Assembly: GCA_024138025.1 (NCBI GenBank)
Contig: JAMXBD010000012.1
Coordinates: forward strand, 2,356,001-2,420,000
DNA length: 64,000 bases
Origin: Combretum micranthum
Lineage: Eukaryota; Streptophyta; Magnoliopsida; Myrtales; Combretaceae
Direction of reading: 5' to 3'
The position numbers and the translations under genes were made by a program. The notes under the pieces were generated by a model. It had not been told where the DNA came from. It saw only the letters and a program-made list of their open reading frames with translations, and ran no database searches. Position 1 is the stretch's first letter, and every line of letters begins with the position of its first letter. Positions 48,601 to 59,570 of the stretch are shown here, in pieces.

Positions 48601-49400
48601 CTTATATTTAAGATTTTTCCATTATATATTAGATTTTCTTGTCTAGAGTTTCAAATGGCATCCTTTCTCCATTGAAAATTATATCACCTACTTCTCTTTC
48701 AACATAGTTGTTATAGGATATTCCATTGAGAATTCTTCCCACATGTCTTGTCCTCTATGCATGATTATAGAACGTAGAGCATTAGATCCTATATCTTCAT
48801 TGTCTCCTCCTATTGTTAAACCATCTATCATTCTTAATATTAACATATGATCATCTATGCATTTTTCATATTCATTTATTTCTTCTTCATGGAATTCTTG
48901 TTCTATTTCCATAATCTCATCTACCAATTCTATCAGAGTTTTTTCTTCATATGAACCATAAGAACTATTCTTAAATCTATAAACATATCCTTCTTCTGTT
49001 ATTTTTTCAAATTCATCTTCTTGTGATTCTCCTAAGATTCCTTTTTCTTCTAACCAAACTTCTTACGAGATAAGGTTTTCTCCATATTTTATCATAAATA
49101 TGTTTTCTCAATATTTTAGGGGTTCTTTTGCTTCTTCATCTATTTCATTTGTCTTTATACAACTTATTTGATCCTTTTCTTTTGTCATATGTTGACCTCT
49201 ATGTTTAGGATATACATTCATTTCTTTTAATTGCCTTAAAGTCTCATCTACACAACTTATTCTTGAACTTTTGTAACCATTCCATTTTAAAGTATTTATT
49301 TGCTCTAGCACATTCATCATTCATGATATTTCTCTTTGTTCTGTAAGTCTTGATCTGTCTTCATATGACTTGAACCTTAAAGAGTATGTATCATCAAGGT
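48601..49400 (-). pseudogene. Acidic linker region of the pararetrovirus ORF
   Basis: Two minus-strand frames (49320-49108 and 48927-48688) are rich in Glu and Asp with Met-Ile-Asp clusters and lie between movement protein and coat part. Similar acidic stretches precede the coat domain in caulimovirids. No motif of its own. Confidence 0.5.
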
Positions 49401-49521
49401 TTGTGTATGTCATACTCTTTGTGGAAACTTTTTAAGTTTCACTTTCCATGTTTTTGTTTATATTCCATTATTCTCCATCTATTGAGGAAGAATCTATCTC
49501 TATGGGTTCTATCATCTTTAT

Positions 49522-49993
49522 TCAATTGGAAGCCATTGCATCCATAACACCTTTTATATTAGGCTTATAAGATATTTTACTATTATTTGTAGTTTTAAAA
49601 ATAAAGCTAACATCTATAAGCAAATTTTCTCCCACATAGTCTTCATTCCCTTTACTTTTGAGCCCTATTTCAATATTTCCAAGATTGTTTATTGATATCA
49701 TGAAATTTGGTGCACAATAAAACAATCCCATTCCACTATTTACATCTATTTCCATAGTTGCCAGTATAGTCTTTCTTATGTCACTTTGCCATGATTTATC
49801 CATTGATAAGACAAAAAACTTTGCCTCCTGCCTTTTCTCTTGTTAAACCTTCGACTCCTATGACTATTAGTCTAAGATAGACTAAGGTCTTTCCTGACTG
49901 TTTTAACTTTCTTAATGATTCTTTTGTTATTGGCTTGATATTTAATTGATTTCTTGTTATTGAGATTCTTTCCTTCCTATTGGACCTAAACAA
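49522..49993 (-). pseudogene. Pararetrovirus movement protein (30K superfamily)
   Basis: This family opens plasmodesmata so that virus can pass between cells. Two overlapping minus-strand frames join through a frameshift near 49800. The first (49993-49796) has the basic N-terminal part and the conserved beta-strand region with the family's Asp position poorly kept. The second (49803-49522) has the ATMEIDVNSGMGLFYCAPNF segment and the following strand. The order and spacing match the caulimovirid MP domain (PF01107). Broken and incomplete. Confidence 0.7.
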
Positions 49994-49999
49994 TCATGT

Positions 50000-50600
50000 T
50001 TTCCTTGTCTTTTAAATACTTTTCAGGGCATTCTTTCAAGTAACTGTGTAACCTTTACTTAATTATCAATCTTTTCATAACTTTTTCTTCCTATGCTTCA
50101 CTGATAGCTTTTAGATCTAATTCTATTTGGAAATCTAAAGTATAAACATACTCTTCCACTTTCTTTGTGCTTAATATGTCAAACTTGTCTATTGTTGCTA
50201 AGAACTCAAAGAAATTATGCTTGTAGCTTCTTCTGTAATTCATTACCTATCCTATCATAATATTTATCATTCCTATTGACCTCTCATACCTTTCTTTTTC
50301 TCTTTATGTTATAAAAATAACTTCGATTATGTGTCTATATCTTAAGGATGCAAAATTTTTATACCTACTTGGATGTATATTATTCCTTGTTTATTCTTCT
50401 ATTTCCCTTTTTCTATTTCCAGTCTCTGTAATTCTCTTATACGGTTCCTTAAAAACTTCTATATCTTTCAACTACTGCCCTATATCTCCTTATGTATTGT
50501 ATATACCTATGAGTCATGTTCTTCCTCTATATTCATATGTTGCCAGGGATTTATTATTAAACCCAATAAAGTGTAGAGAAAGATCCAATAGGAATTAACA
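50000..50600 (-). other. Upstream part of the pararetrovirus relic, unidentified
   Basis: Minus-strand pieces (for example DKFDILSTKKVEEYVYTLDF at about 50192-50133) look protein-coding and run into the movement-protein region. I do not recognise a domain. Confidence 0.4.
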
Positions 50601-52287
50601 TTTTGAATCGTTAAAACTTATCTTTATTTTAACATTATAAAATATGCTAGTATGACACATTTGGGAAAAGCCAATGTCAATGTTCAATCTTAATATCAAA
50701 TAAGAAAGTTAATCATATTTTTAATCACATAAAATATTGAAATATTATTTGTATTATTTTATATCACATTGATCCCTTTCTTAACCATTTAAAATATTAT
50801 TCTCCAATTCAAATTTATCTCTAAACATTAATCCTCTTTGGTGAAATATCTATATATATATAGCAACTTATGTGTGCTGCACATTAATATATAATAATAC
50901 ATACATGATGTTTCACATATAGTGTATTTTTTATATTACATACAACAAAAGAAATAGATATAATACCTATCATAACATAACAACAAATAGCAAATAACAT
51001 ATGTGTAATATTATATATATATATATAATCTATCACAATATTCCAAACATATATAGCATGTATATATGTATACACTATAAATTGTACATCATTTATTATA
51101 TTACAGTATAACAAATAAATATAATAACATATACTTAATAGCATATATTGTATTTTATATATTTAATATAATATGACAAAATACAAGAAAAATATATATG
51201 TACATATTATATAATATATGTTATTCACAGTAGAAGAAAACCTCGACAAACATATCAATTATGTACATGTACATAAGTTTACTATAGTATAACAAAATAT
51301 AGATGACAATATATTCGATATACTTATAATAGCACTCAAGATTTTGGACACTTATCTCCCACGTGAGAAACCATTTACAGGTAACCCTGACCTACGCCAT
51401 TCAATCCACATTTAACCCCTCCCTTCTCAAGGGATCTAAATGTTGACATAGATAGTACAATTTAATCTCATTTGCAATTGTCATCATATTAATATAGTAA
51501 ACATCAATGAGCAACTAAGATAGAAAGAATATTAGACACTAACGAATAGTGAGTTATCTAGAAAAAACTTACATAGACATCATAGTTTAATAAAAATATA
51601 GTTCTCCAAGTATTCATAAAAATCAACATGTATTCCTAAGATTAGTTAGTTGCCAATTAAGGTGAAAGGGAGTCCTACTAGTTGATAGTTCAAAAATAAT
51701 AGAAATGATACTTTCCCATGAAAATGTGGAAGTGATCGTAAATTTAATTTTTTTAGGATTCTAATTTTAATTTTTAAATTTCAAATTATGGAGTGATCTT
51801 TCTCTTTAATTCAATAACTTTTTTCATATTTGATAAAACTTATATCTATTTAGATATTTTTTGATGGCCACATTTCAATAGTAGAGTTTGACAATTTTTT
51901 AAACTATGCAAGAAAATTCATTTACATGGAATGATTGCTTCAAACTCAATTATTATGATATGTAATAATGCCTAAACTGAACATCATATACCCATATCTT
52001 ATCATAGACGTGTAAAGGATCAAAACCTATCACGCCCCGAGGGTACCATAGTCACAACTCTTCATACTCATAAAGGTAAGTTATAAATTTAGAATATCGG
52101 CGCACGATGCAATATAGGTAATTGTAGAAAGTTAACCATGTCAAAACACTTCATACTCATAAAGGTAAGTTATAAATTTAGAATATCGGTGAGGTTATAT
52201 ATTAATGAGGTAGTTAGGCTCCATAGAGTACCAAAAACAATAGTGTCAGACTAAGATACCAGATTTGTTAGTAAGTTTTGGGCATGA
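50601..52287. other. Very AT-rich spacer
   Basis: No gene. 50850-51330 is dominated by TA-rich low-complexity sequence. CACGCCCCGAGGGTACC at 52031-52047 resembles a gypsy LTR border but leads to nothing definite. Confidence 0.5.
52060..52189. repeat. Direct repeat of 41 bp, two copies 89 bp apart
   Basis: CTTCATACTCATAAAGGTAA.. to ..AGAATATCGG occurs at 52060-52100 and again, identically, at 52149-52189. Identity after decay of the neighbourhood suggests a recent local duplication. Confidence 0.85.
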
Positions 52288-53098
52288 GTTTACATCAAGT
52301 GTTAGGTACCAAACTATAGTTCAGTACAACTTTTCACCCTTAAACCGATAGGTAATTAGAGTGTACAATCCATATTTTAGAGCATTTATCGGGGGCTTGT
52401 ACTTTGCACTTTGGTGGTACATAGGATAATCGTCTACCACTGGTGAAGTTTGCCTATATTAGGTAATGGCACCCTATGAGGCATTGTATGGAAGAAAGTT
52501 CATATCTCCTATACATTGAGATGAAGTGGGTGATAGACAACTTTTGGGACCAGACTTGGTACAAATGCAATTGCCAAAGTGCAGATAATCAAACAACAAA
52601 TGCATGCAATGCAAAATAATGTTGACAAACGAAGAAGGCCCATAGCATTTCAAGAGGGAGATCACGTTTAGTTAAGAATTCTGCCAACTAAGGGGGTGAT
52701 AAGGTTTGGTTTGAGGGGTAAGTTGAATCCTCAATACATAGGACCATTGTAAATTCTAGAACGAGCTTGAGATGTAACTTATCGGTTGGCTTCACCATCA
52801 AGCTTGACCAAAGTTCATGATGTCTTTCATGTATCAATGTTGAGAATATGTATTCCAAACTCGGATCAAATAACAACATTGGAACCATTAGAGGTACTAC
52901 CAATCTTACAATAACAAAAAAGCTAATTCGTATAGAGGACAAAAGAACATATATTGAGAAGACCTGTAATGAAATACATCAAGGTACAATGGAAAAGTCA
53001 AATAGAAAGGGAAGCAACATGGGATCTTGAGGAAGAGATGAAAGTAAGGTATCCATAGCTCTTAAAAAATGGTAACTTTCAAGGATGAAAGTTCCTAG
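52288..53098 (+). pseudogene. pol: Chromovirus integrase C-terminus and chromodomain, copy 2
   Basis: Same blocks as 24996-26060 but without the MITE. MAPYEALYGRK is readable at about 52466-52498, then PIAFQEGDHV (52640-52669), a decayed GPY/F motif (52735-52765), VHDVFHVSMLR (52816-52848) and the chromodomain (52890-53060, ending EATWDLEEEM-like). Stops and shifts as in copy 1. The tract GGTTGAGGTGGGGAAG (53099-53114) is its polypurine tract. Confidence 0.8.
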
Positions 53099-54253
53099 GG
53101 TTGAGGTGGGGAAGTAGGAATGAAATACCATTCAATATTAAATAAATAAGTTTTAAAGGAGGGAAGAAAAGAGAACTTAGGAAATAGTTAGGGGTAAATT
53201 TGTTCGATGCTATAAAATTCAAAAGACACAATTTTAACCAATTTATAAATTTTCAAGGAAGCAACCGCTCTTTGTTCTTCTCCTTTAATTTCTACAAAAA
53301 AAAAAAAAAAATCTTTTCCTCTTTCATTTAAAACCCATAACTTGCAAAGATTCTAAGTAAAATCTTCATAGTAAGAAAAGTCTTTTCCTTATCTATTATG
53401 TTTCAATGAATGGATGCGTAGGTAACAAAAACAGTGTTGTAGCATTAATTTTTGACGTTTCTATAGATAAATAACAAGCACTACATGAGATTTTTTTGGA
53501 GAAATCTCATATGCATGTATACTATGTGTGTGCTTATGCATGTTTAGAATAGAAGTAAAAAAAGACTAACTAATTATTTGACTATAAATTTTGATTGATG
53601 CTTTTGCATGGCTATTACTAATAGGTGGAGAATATCTATGCTATTATCATGACATCCCAATGTTCCATGTGTAACGATTTTCCAACTAGAGTTGTACATG
53701 GAAATGATATAGGTAGATCTAGGATGTGTCAACGCCATCGTTATAGGGAAGACCCAATAAATAATATATGCGTGTAAATATTTATGTATGCCTCGGATAT
53801 TGACTTATCCCTTCGTTGGCTGTTGAGCTAAATGATACAGATAATCAAATGGTTACTTGTTGCATTCGTATGATGGTGATGCATGTGCGTTTGCAAATGT
53901 TTGTACATAGCATGTGTTCGTTGGTATGATGTACTAGGTTTCAACTTACTTGTTCTCTTTCAAGTACATATGAAACTTCTTTAGCTTTTGACTTAACTAG
54001 ATATGGCATCATCATGGACTATGAGTAGGATGTTAGTGGCGAGGATTGTCTAGCAAACTATTATTAATGGCTTATTAAACTTTAGGAGATAGAGACGCTT
54101 ATTAAGTGATGTTATAATTGTTCCTATGTTTAGGATAGTATGATAGGGCATAGACCCACTTACAGGTTTATAATAGTATGTGTTTAGATGGACTTTATGA
54201 GCCATCCCCTGTTAATGTTGTGTAGGATTTATGTGTCTAGTATGGTTACAAGT

Positions 54254-55952
54254 TGATAGGCACAATTTATCCTTGTTCTAAACACCTAAATTTAAGTCCA
54301 ATTTATAGTTTATTGACATGATTCACAGTAGAATTGGTGCTTAATTGGTATATATAATCATTTTAGGCTAAATCCGAGCACATTAGAAGTATTAGAAGGA
54401 ATTTAAGAAGATTTTAATAAAAAATAAAGCAAATGAGCAAAAAGCATGGTGAAGAATGCAGTGTATGGCTGTGATTCTCGGTAAAGGAAGGAAAATTCAA
54501 AGACAGAGGCTTGTAAGGTCTCTTACAAAGGCATGGTTTTGGAGATCGGGAAGAGGAAGTCTTGACCATAGCCTATAAGAGCATATACCTGAAGAAAAGA
54601 TGACTCTAGACACTAGTAAGGTCTTCTGTACGCTTATGGTTCTAGTGCAATTGTAGAAAAGTTGACCCCAGAGGTTTATAATGGCAATTGTAAAGGTGTG
54701 ATTCTTGCAAATGTCAAGACTAGACTCTAGTAAAGGCAGTTGTAAGGGCGTGGTTCCTGAAAATGTCAAGACTAGACACCAGTAAGGGCACTTGTAAGGG
54801 CATACAAAAAAAGTGATTTGAAAAGGCACTTTCTCGACTTTCTTTAAACAGTATAATTAATGGGTGTCACATATGAATAGTCACATATATTGAATTGTAA
54901 CTTTTAGGGAGGAAACTTAGGTAAAAAATATAACATACCCATTTAGAAAAGGGGATCTAGAGATTTTCCATCAATTAGTGTAGGAACAACGTATATATCT
55001 TCTCCTTTTGGCAAGGGGACTGAGTGTGTGTATGTGTGAGTGTGTTTGCAAATGTTTTGTGATATGTAAGTATTGTATTGTGATGATCCATCCATGAACT
55101 CGAAAGAGACCAATGAGGGATCTTTAATGTGTTGTTGTAAAAAATTCTCAAACAATTTCAACGATGGAAGAAACAAGTGTTGTCTTTCTATCTCTCATCT
55201 CACTCTTATTGTGTTTTGCTTAATGTTTGTTTATTATGTATTTTGAAAATTTCATGATTTTCTATGTAGAAGTGTGTAAATTCATAATTGTTATTAGACT
55301 TCTTAATTTCAGTGTTAGCATATATGAAGCATTAGTTTATATAGTGCATGACATGGACTTTCGCCAGATTTCACTTGGATAGATTGAGAAATCATCCAAG
55401 TGAATAGATCTAATTTTTTTAAAGGGATTGCTCATAATCTTAGAGATAGGATGGTGAAATCTCCTGCAATTTTCTATGGAATTACTAAATTATATGCGGT
55501 CCTTGATTTGCTATTAGCCTAGGAAGGTATTTCGGTGGATAAAATCAAGATTAGGTCTTATTGATCTTGAGAAAGACTTTAAAGCAATATGTTGAATTCC
55601 GTAGTTAAGACTGATAACAATATATCAATAGTCTAAAATTACATCTTAATCATGGTTTGCAGGTCTATGTGCTATGTTTGCATTGCATCTCTTTCTTATG
55701 TTTAATATATGCATTTGCATCCTTAGGTAAATTATAGTATAATTAGTAATCCAATACTACCATTAAAATCTTATTTATTTTAGGCTAGATAATGAGAAGG
55801 AGGTTAATACTAGTGCTTAAATCGTTCCTTATGGGAGACAACACTATACTTAATCTTAGACTATGGTGCACTTGCATGGCTTTGATCATATTTAGGAAAA
55901 GGAGATATAGGATTATAAATTTAAAACTCGGTCACTCAATTAAAGTTCACCA
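54254..55952 (+). mobile_element. Athila-like solo LTR, 1699 bp, 5-bp target duplication
   Basis: Begins TGATAGGCACAATTTATCC and ends CAATTAAAGTTCACCA, like the Athila LTR ends TGATA...CACCA. Flanked by CAAGT (54249-54253) and TAAGT (55953-55957). Copy 1 has a single GTTGTAAGTGAAG here, the empty site. Confidence 0.8.
54609..54812. repeat. About 52-bp tandem repeat inside the solo LTR
   Basis: Units start at about 54609, 54671, 54723 and 54775, each with (G)AC.C.AGTAA.GGCA.TTGTAAGGGC..GGTTC..G.AAATGTCAAGAC. The last two are nearly identical. Open frames across it, such as the 110-codon one on the minus strand, come from the repeat. Confidence 0.7.
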
Positions 55953-56120
55953 TAAGTGAAGTAATTATGTCATGATTGTGGACATGAAGTACTTAATATA
56001 ATGTGTTTGTGTATTAAATAGCTTTCATTATGGTTATTAGTTGATTTCAAGCCTTTGCATGTCCATATTTTATATGGTCACGTGATAGATTATAAGTGCC
56101 CTTAAATTTAGGGCATTCCA

Positions 56121-57238
56121 TACTATCTCTCACTAAAAATTAAAATGGCTGATATCTTAATTGATTACACTCACCTACTATTTATAGACTACTTAGGTAA
56201 TGACTTTTTTATCCTTTTCTATAGACTAAATGAATACTTACACTATGTAATGTAGGTAGCTTCACAAGTATCTTATCATTAATATACAATCATAACTACA
56301 TTATATGCATCAAAATGCAATTAAAATTAAAGTATGAATACTAAAATATAAAAATTTAAAATGAGAAATGTATTGAAAAAGAAGTTTGGTTTTCCTCCAC
56401 TAACATTACTAGGTTATATAAGGAGAAGAAAATAAACGATATTGTTAAAGATTATGAGTAAGGACACCTCTAATATCTTTAAGTGAAAAAGAAGTTTGGC
56501 TTTCCTAGAGTCATAGGAGTTTACTCAAAATGTCTTGGTCATGAAATCCAACAACTAGTACAGCATGTCATATAATTCCAAAGGATAATGTGATAAAACT
56601 ACTAAGCCAAACAGCAACTGTCAATTTGATCTCTAAAATGTTGTGGTTGGTGTATATATGCATATGATCCATTAATATATGTTTATATATACACACACAC
56701 ATAAGACTAATCCAATTTGGTTCACTTTAACTCCAAACATGTCAACCGTAAATGTATGGTTTATTTTATTTTTCTTTTAACCTTTTTTAATTCTAAACCA
56801 AACTATTCGGCTTAAATTAGAAAGATTTTAGTGTCGTAAAATATAGTTTAGCTCATCGTAGATAAGTTATTGTAAAAATAATAATAAGATAACTCAAGTA
56901 AGGTGATGACAAGACAAGATATTGGATTTGAGTCCTCTAAATTATTTTATCTAAAATTTTCTAAAGTTTTAAATCCATATTTAAAATTTTCTAAACTTTT
57001 TAATATGTTGTAATATATTTATGGTAACATTTTCTTCAACATAATTTCAACCAATAACTAAGTATAGGAGATAATTAAAAATTAATTTGTTAAATATGAT
57101 AATTTTAGAAGAACCATATCCAAAATATACAATGCATTTAGGTGGGACACCGTCCGCCAATAATTGCCATTGATACGACAAGAGAGATAAGGGTACAAGT
57201 ACAAGTTACATGCCACATCAAGTTTCATATCAACCAAC
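56121..57238. other. Non-coding flank of the duplication, copy 2
   Basis: No gene. Matches 29003-30003 closely, apart from small indels such as a (CA)n-containing piece near 56650-56720. Confidence 0.6.
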
Positions 57239-57611
57239 AGGTAAATTATAATAAAAGGTATTAACATTTGAGATAAATTTATTAAGGTATTAATGTTTTA
57301 AATAGCCAAAAAAGATTTAATATTTGAGAATAAGTTCATTTAAGGTATCAACGTTTTAAGTGATTAAAAAGATGTATTAATGTTTACAAAGTGAATCAAA
57401 TAAATATTAATAATTGACTATTAATGAAAATTTTAGAAACTTAATTAAAAACTAATCGAAACATTGATACCTTAAATGAACATTGCAAAAAGTTGATATC
57501 ACATTTGACTCACTTGACGAAATGTTAATACCTCTTTTTAACTACTTGAAACGTTGATATCTTAAATAAACTTTCCTCTAAACATTGATACTTTCTGGTG
57601 TAATTTTCTCA
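57239..57611. mobile_element. Mutator-like MITE, about 373 bp, with paralogous empty site
   Basis: The first 75 bp (from AGGTAAATTATAATAAAAGG) are inverted at the end (GAGAAAATTACACCAGAAAG on the other strand). Flanked by TCAACCAAC (57230-57238) and ACAACCAAT (57612-57620), a likely 9-bp duplication. Copy 1 has one AACAACCAATATAT at about 30000. Confidence 0.8.
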
Positions 57612-58373
57612 ACAACCAATATCTACAAATGGGAATGAATGAATATTATAAAAATAATTCCTATATTCAAAGTGAAAGAAAAAATACAATAAAGAAACAA
57701 CTCCTAATTAAACAAGCCAACAAAGGATGAAAATATGGATCAAAAGTAGATGGAAAAGATCACTCCATCACATCCGTCAACTTATAAATGATCTTCGACG
57801 AATGAAAACCAAAAAGTGAGATAGAAAGAGAGCATCAGTTATCTATATAGGATTTTGGCAATAGGCTCAATAAGTAATTAAATATGGATCTCGTCAATGG
57901 AATATGCTTTTAGACATTGATAAAGGGATTAGAATAATGATTTTATTTGCTTTTTATTTATTAATTAATACATTAAAAAATAAATAAACATATGAAACAA
58001 TTAAAAATTTATTAGCAACATGTTAACACGTCAACTCTAGGGATTGTCATGAACTTATAATGGTAAACTTTGGCAACGAGTTTTCTTCCATTCATCGGAA
58101 AATGATAGAGGACGAGTTGGCGTGGCATGATGGCCAGTATATGACAATGTCATTTACTCTAAATTGAATTATACGGATGTGACAAAACCTAACAGGATGT
58201 TTACACCCATAAATTGTGTTGAACTATATATATACATAAGCTCCGAAAATAATTAGATAATATTTTATGAACTTAATCAAATTGCAGTTCTTTATTTATA
58301 TTCTGATTAGAATGGAACAATCGGTCTATAGTTAGTATTAATCAACACAAACTATGTTAGCTTCTTCTATTAC
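57612..58373. other. Flank of the duplication, continued
   Basis: Matches 30033-30798. No gene. Confidence 0.6.
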
Positions 58374-58623
58374 CGTGTTGTATGCTTTACATATAATATC
58401 GAGACCTTTGCGTAACTAAGGTAGTCATTCTTAAGTCTTAATATTGTATGTGGTGGACTGTCATGTTTAGGGTACCTCTTAGAGCGTGACAGTAAATTTA
58501 GGAGTACAAGTCTTGAATCACTACAAATTTTAGTAGAGCCTTTTGTTGTGTTTATTACGACCTCCTCATTGTTCTTTAAATTTTTTGTGCAAGATTTCTT
58601 AAATAAATGATGATAAATTGGCT
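58374..58623 (+). mobile_element. LTR fragment inverted relative to 59571-63260
   Basis: GTTGTATGCTTTACATAT.. to ..TTGTATGTGGTGGACTGTC (58378-58470) is the reverse complement of 59582-59700 with moderate divergence. It continues TTTAGGGTACCTCTTAGAG. Confidence 0.6.
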
Positions 58624-58821
58624 ATATTGTCCGCCAAAAATGAAAGAAGAATACCAAAGAATATGAAAGAGAGAATTGCATTCTTGTTAAAACATAGAGT
58701 ACAAGAAGATATATATATACACAATATATCTATGGTAGGTGTACCAACCCACGTCATTAATTACTTTAAAAAAAAAAAGAAAAATATTTTATAAAATTGT
58801 CACAACTTATCTATCTCGACA
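58624..58821 (-). mobile_element. Short 3' LTR of a copia element
   Basis: On the minus strand it begins TGTCGAGATAGATAAG right after the polypurine tract TTTGAGGGAGAG (58833-58822) and holds a short leader-like stretch. The far end is placed only approximately. Confidence 0.55.
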
Positions 58822-58833
58822 CTCTCCCTCAAA

Positions 58834-59560
58834 TTGAGGAATAGATGTCTTTCATTCTTATCTTGAATGCTAGATCGTGAAAGCTTGAACTACTCAACCC
58901 ATTTGCTAGAACATCTGCTAATTGTCGTCATGTTAGAAGATAGGACATACATACTAACCTTTCCTCCAATTTCTCTTTAAAGAAATGTCTGTCAATATCA
59001 ATATGCTTTGTCTTATCGTATTGTATAGGATTATGAGCAATATTGATGGCTGAATTATTATCACAATAGAGTTTCATAAGATCGTCTTATTTAATTCTCT
59101 AATCATCTAGAATGATCTTTAACCAGAACAATTCACAGAATCCTTGGCACTTGCCTTAAACTCTAAGTTGACTGATGATCTTGCCACCACATTCTATTTT
59201 TTGCGCCTGCATGTTACTGGTTACTGGTTACCTCCAACAAAAGTACAATATCCAATCGTTGATCTTCTATCCACTAGAGAACATGCATAGTCAATGTCAT
59301 TATAGGCTTCTAGAGTAACCTTGGATTTCCTCTTGAACTAAATTCCCTTTCTTGGATTGCCTTTCAAGTAATGAAGCAGCCTATAAGCAACTTAGAGATG
59401 AGGCTTTCTTAGATCATGCACGAATTGGCTAATCACACTCACTAAGTATGTTATGTCCAGTGGAGTGTCGGTTAGATATATAAGCTTACCAACCAGTCTC
59501 TAGTACATTCTCTTATCAACTGCTAGTTTTTCTTTTGCTTCTTCCAACTTATGATTTAGA
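58834..59560 (-). pseudogene. pol: Ty1/copia RNase H and polyprotein C-terminus
   Basis: Minus-strand blocks: HKLEEAKEKLAVDKRMY, RLVGKLIYLTDTPLDITYLV, LLHYLKGNPRKG, then CDNNSAINIAHNPIQYDKTK and HIDIDRHFFKEKLEE, SYLLTWRQLADVLANGLSSS. These are the RNase H and tail of the copia polyprotein, just before the polypurine tract. The upstream reverse-transcriptase part continues at 63262-63510 beyond an insertion. Few stops, so one of the younger elements here. Confidence 0.85.
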
Positions 59561-59570
59561 TCTATTGGTG

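Larger units (their letters stand above)
45950..50600 (-). mobile_element. Endogenous pararetrovirus relic (Caulimoviridae), minus strand
   Basis: In minus-strand order it shows an unidentified N-terminal part (50600-50000), a 30K-type movement protein (49993-49522), a strongly acidic region (49400-48650) and a coat-protein-like region with a CCHC knuckle (47130-45979). All could have belonged to one long ORF, as in petuvirus/florendovirus-type genomes. Protease, reverse transcriptase and RNase H, which should follow below 45950, are missing. A 1.5-kb foreign piece lies at 47139-48600. Stops and frameshifts make it inert. The assignment rests on the movement-protein domain followed by the knuckle; the genus is inferred. 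Confidence 0.7.
53115..56120 (+). mobile_element. Chromovirus 3' LTR, copy 2, interrupted
   Basis: Starts after the polypurine tract and ends ..AAATTTAGGGCATTCCA at 56120. The solo LTR 54254-55952 sits inside it at a place different from the insertion in copy 1. Confidence 0.65.
52288..58373. repeat. Segmental duplication, copy 2 (partner 24996-30798)
   Basis: See the partner entry for the shared blocks. Offset about 27.3 kb in the same orientation. The copy ends where LTR-like sequence begins at about 58374. Confidence 0.85.

Noticed and set aside
54497..54829. 110-codon open frame on the minus strand
   Set aside because: It lies entirely across the 52-bp tandem repeats of the solo LTR, with Cys/Leu-rich repetitive translation and no family features.
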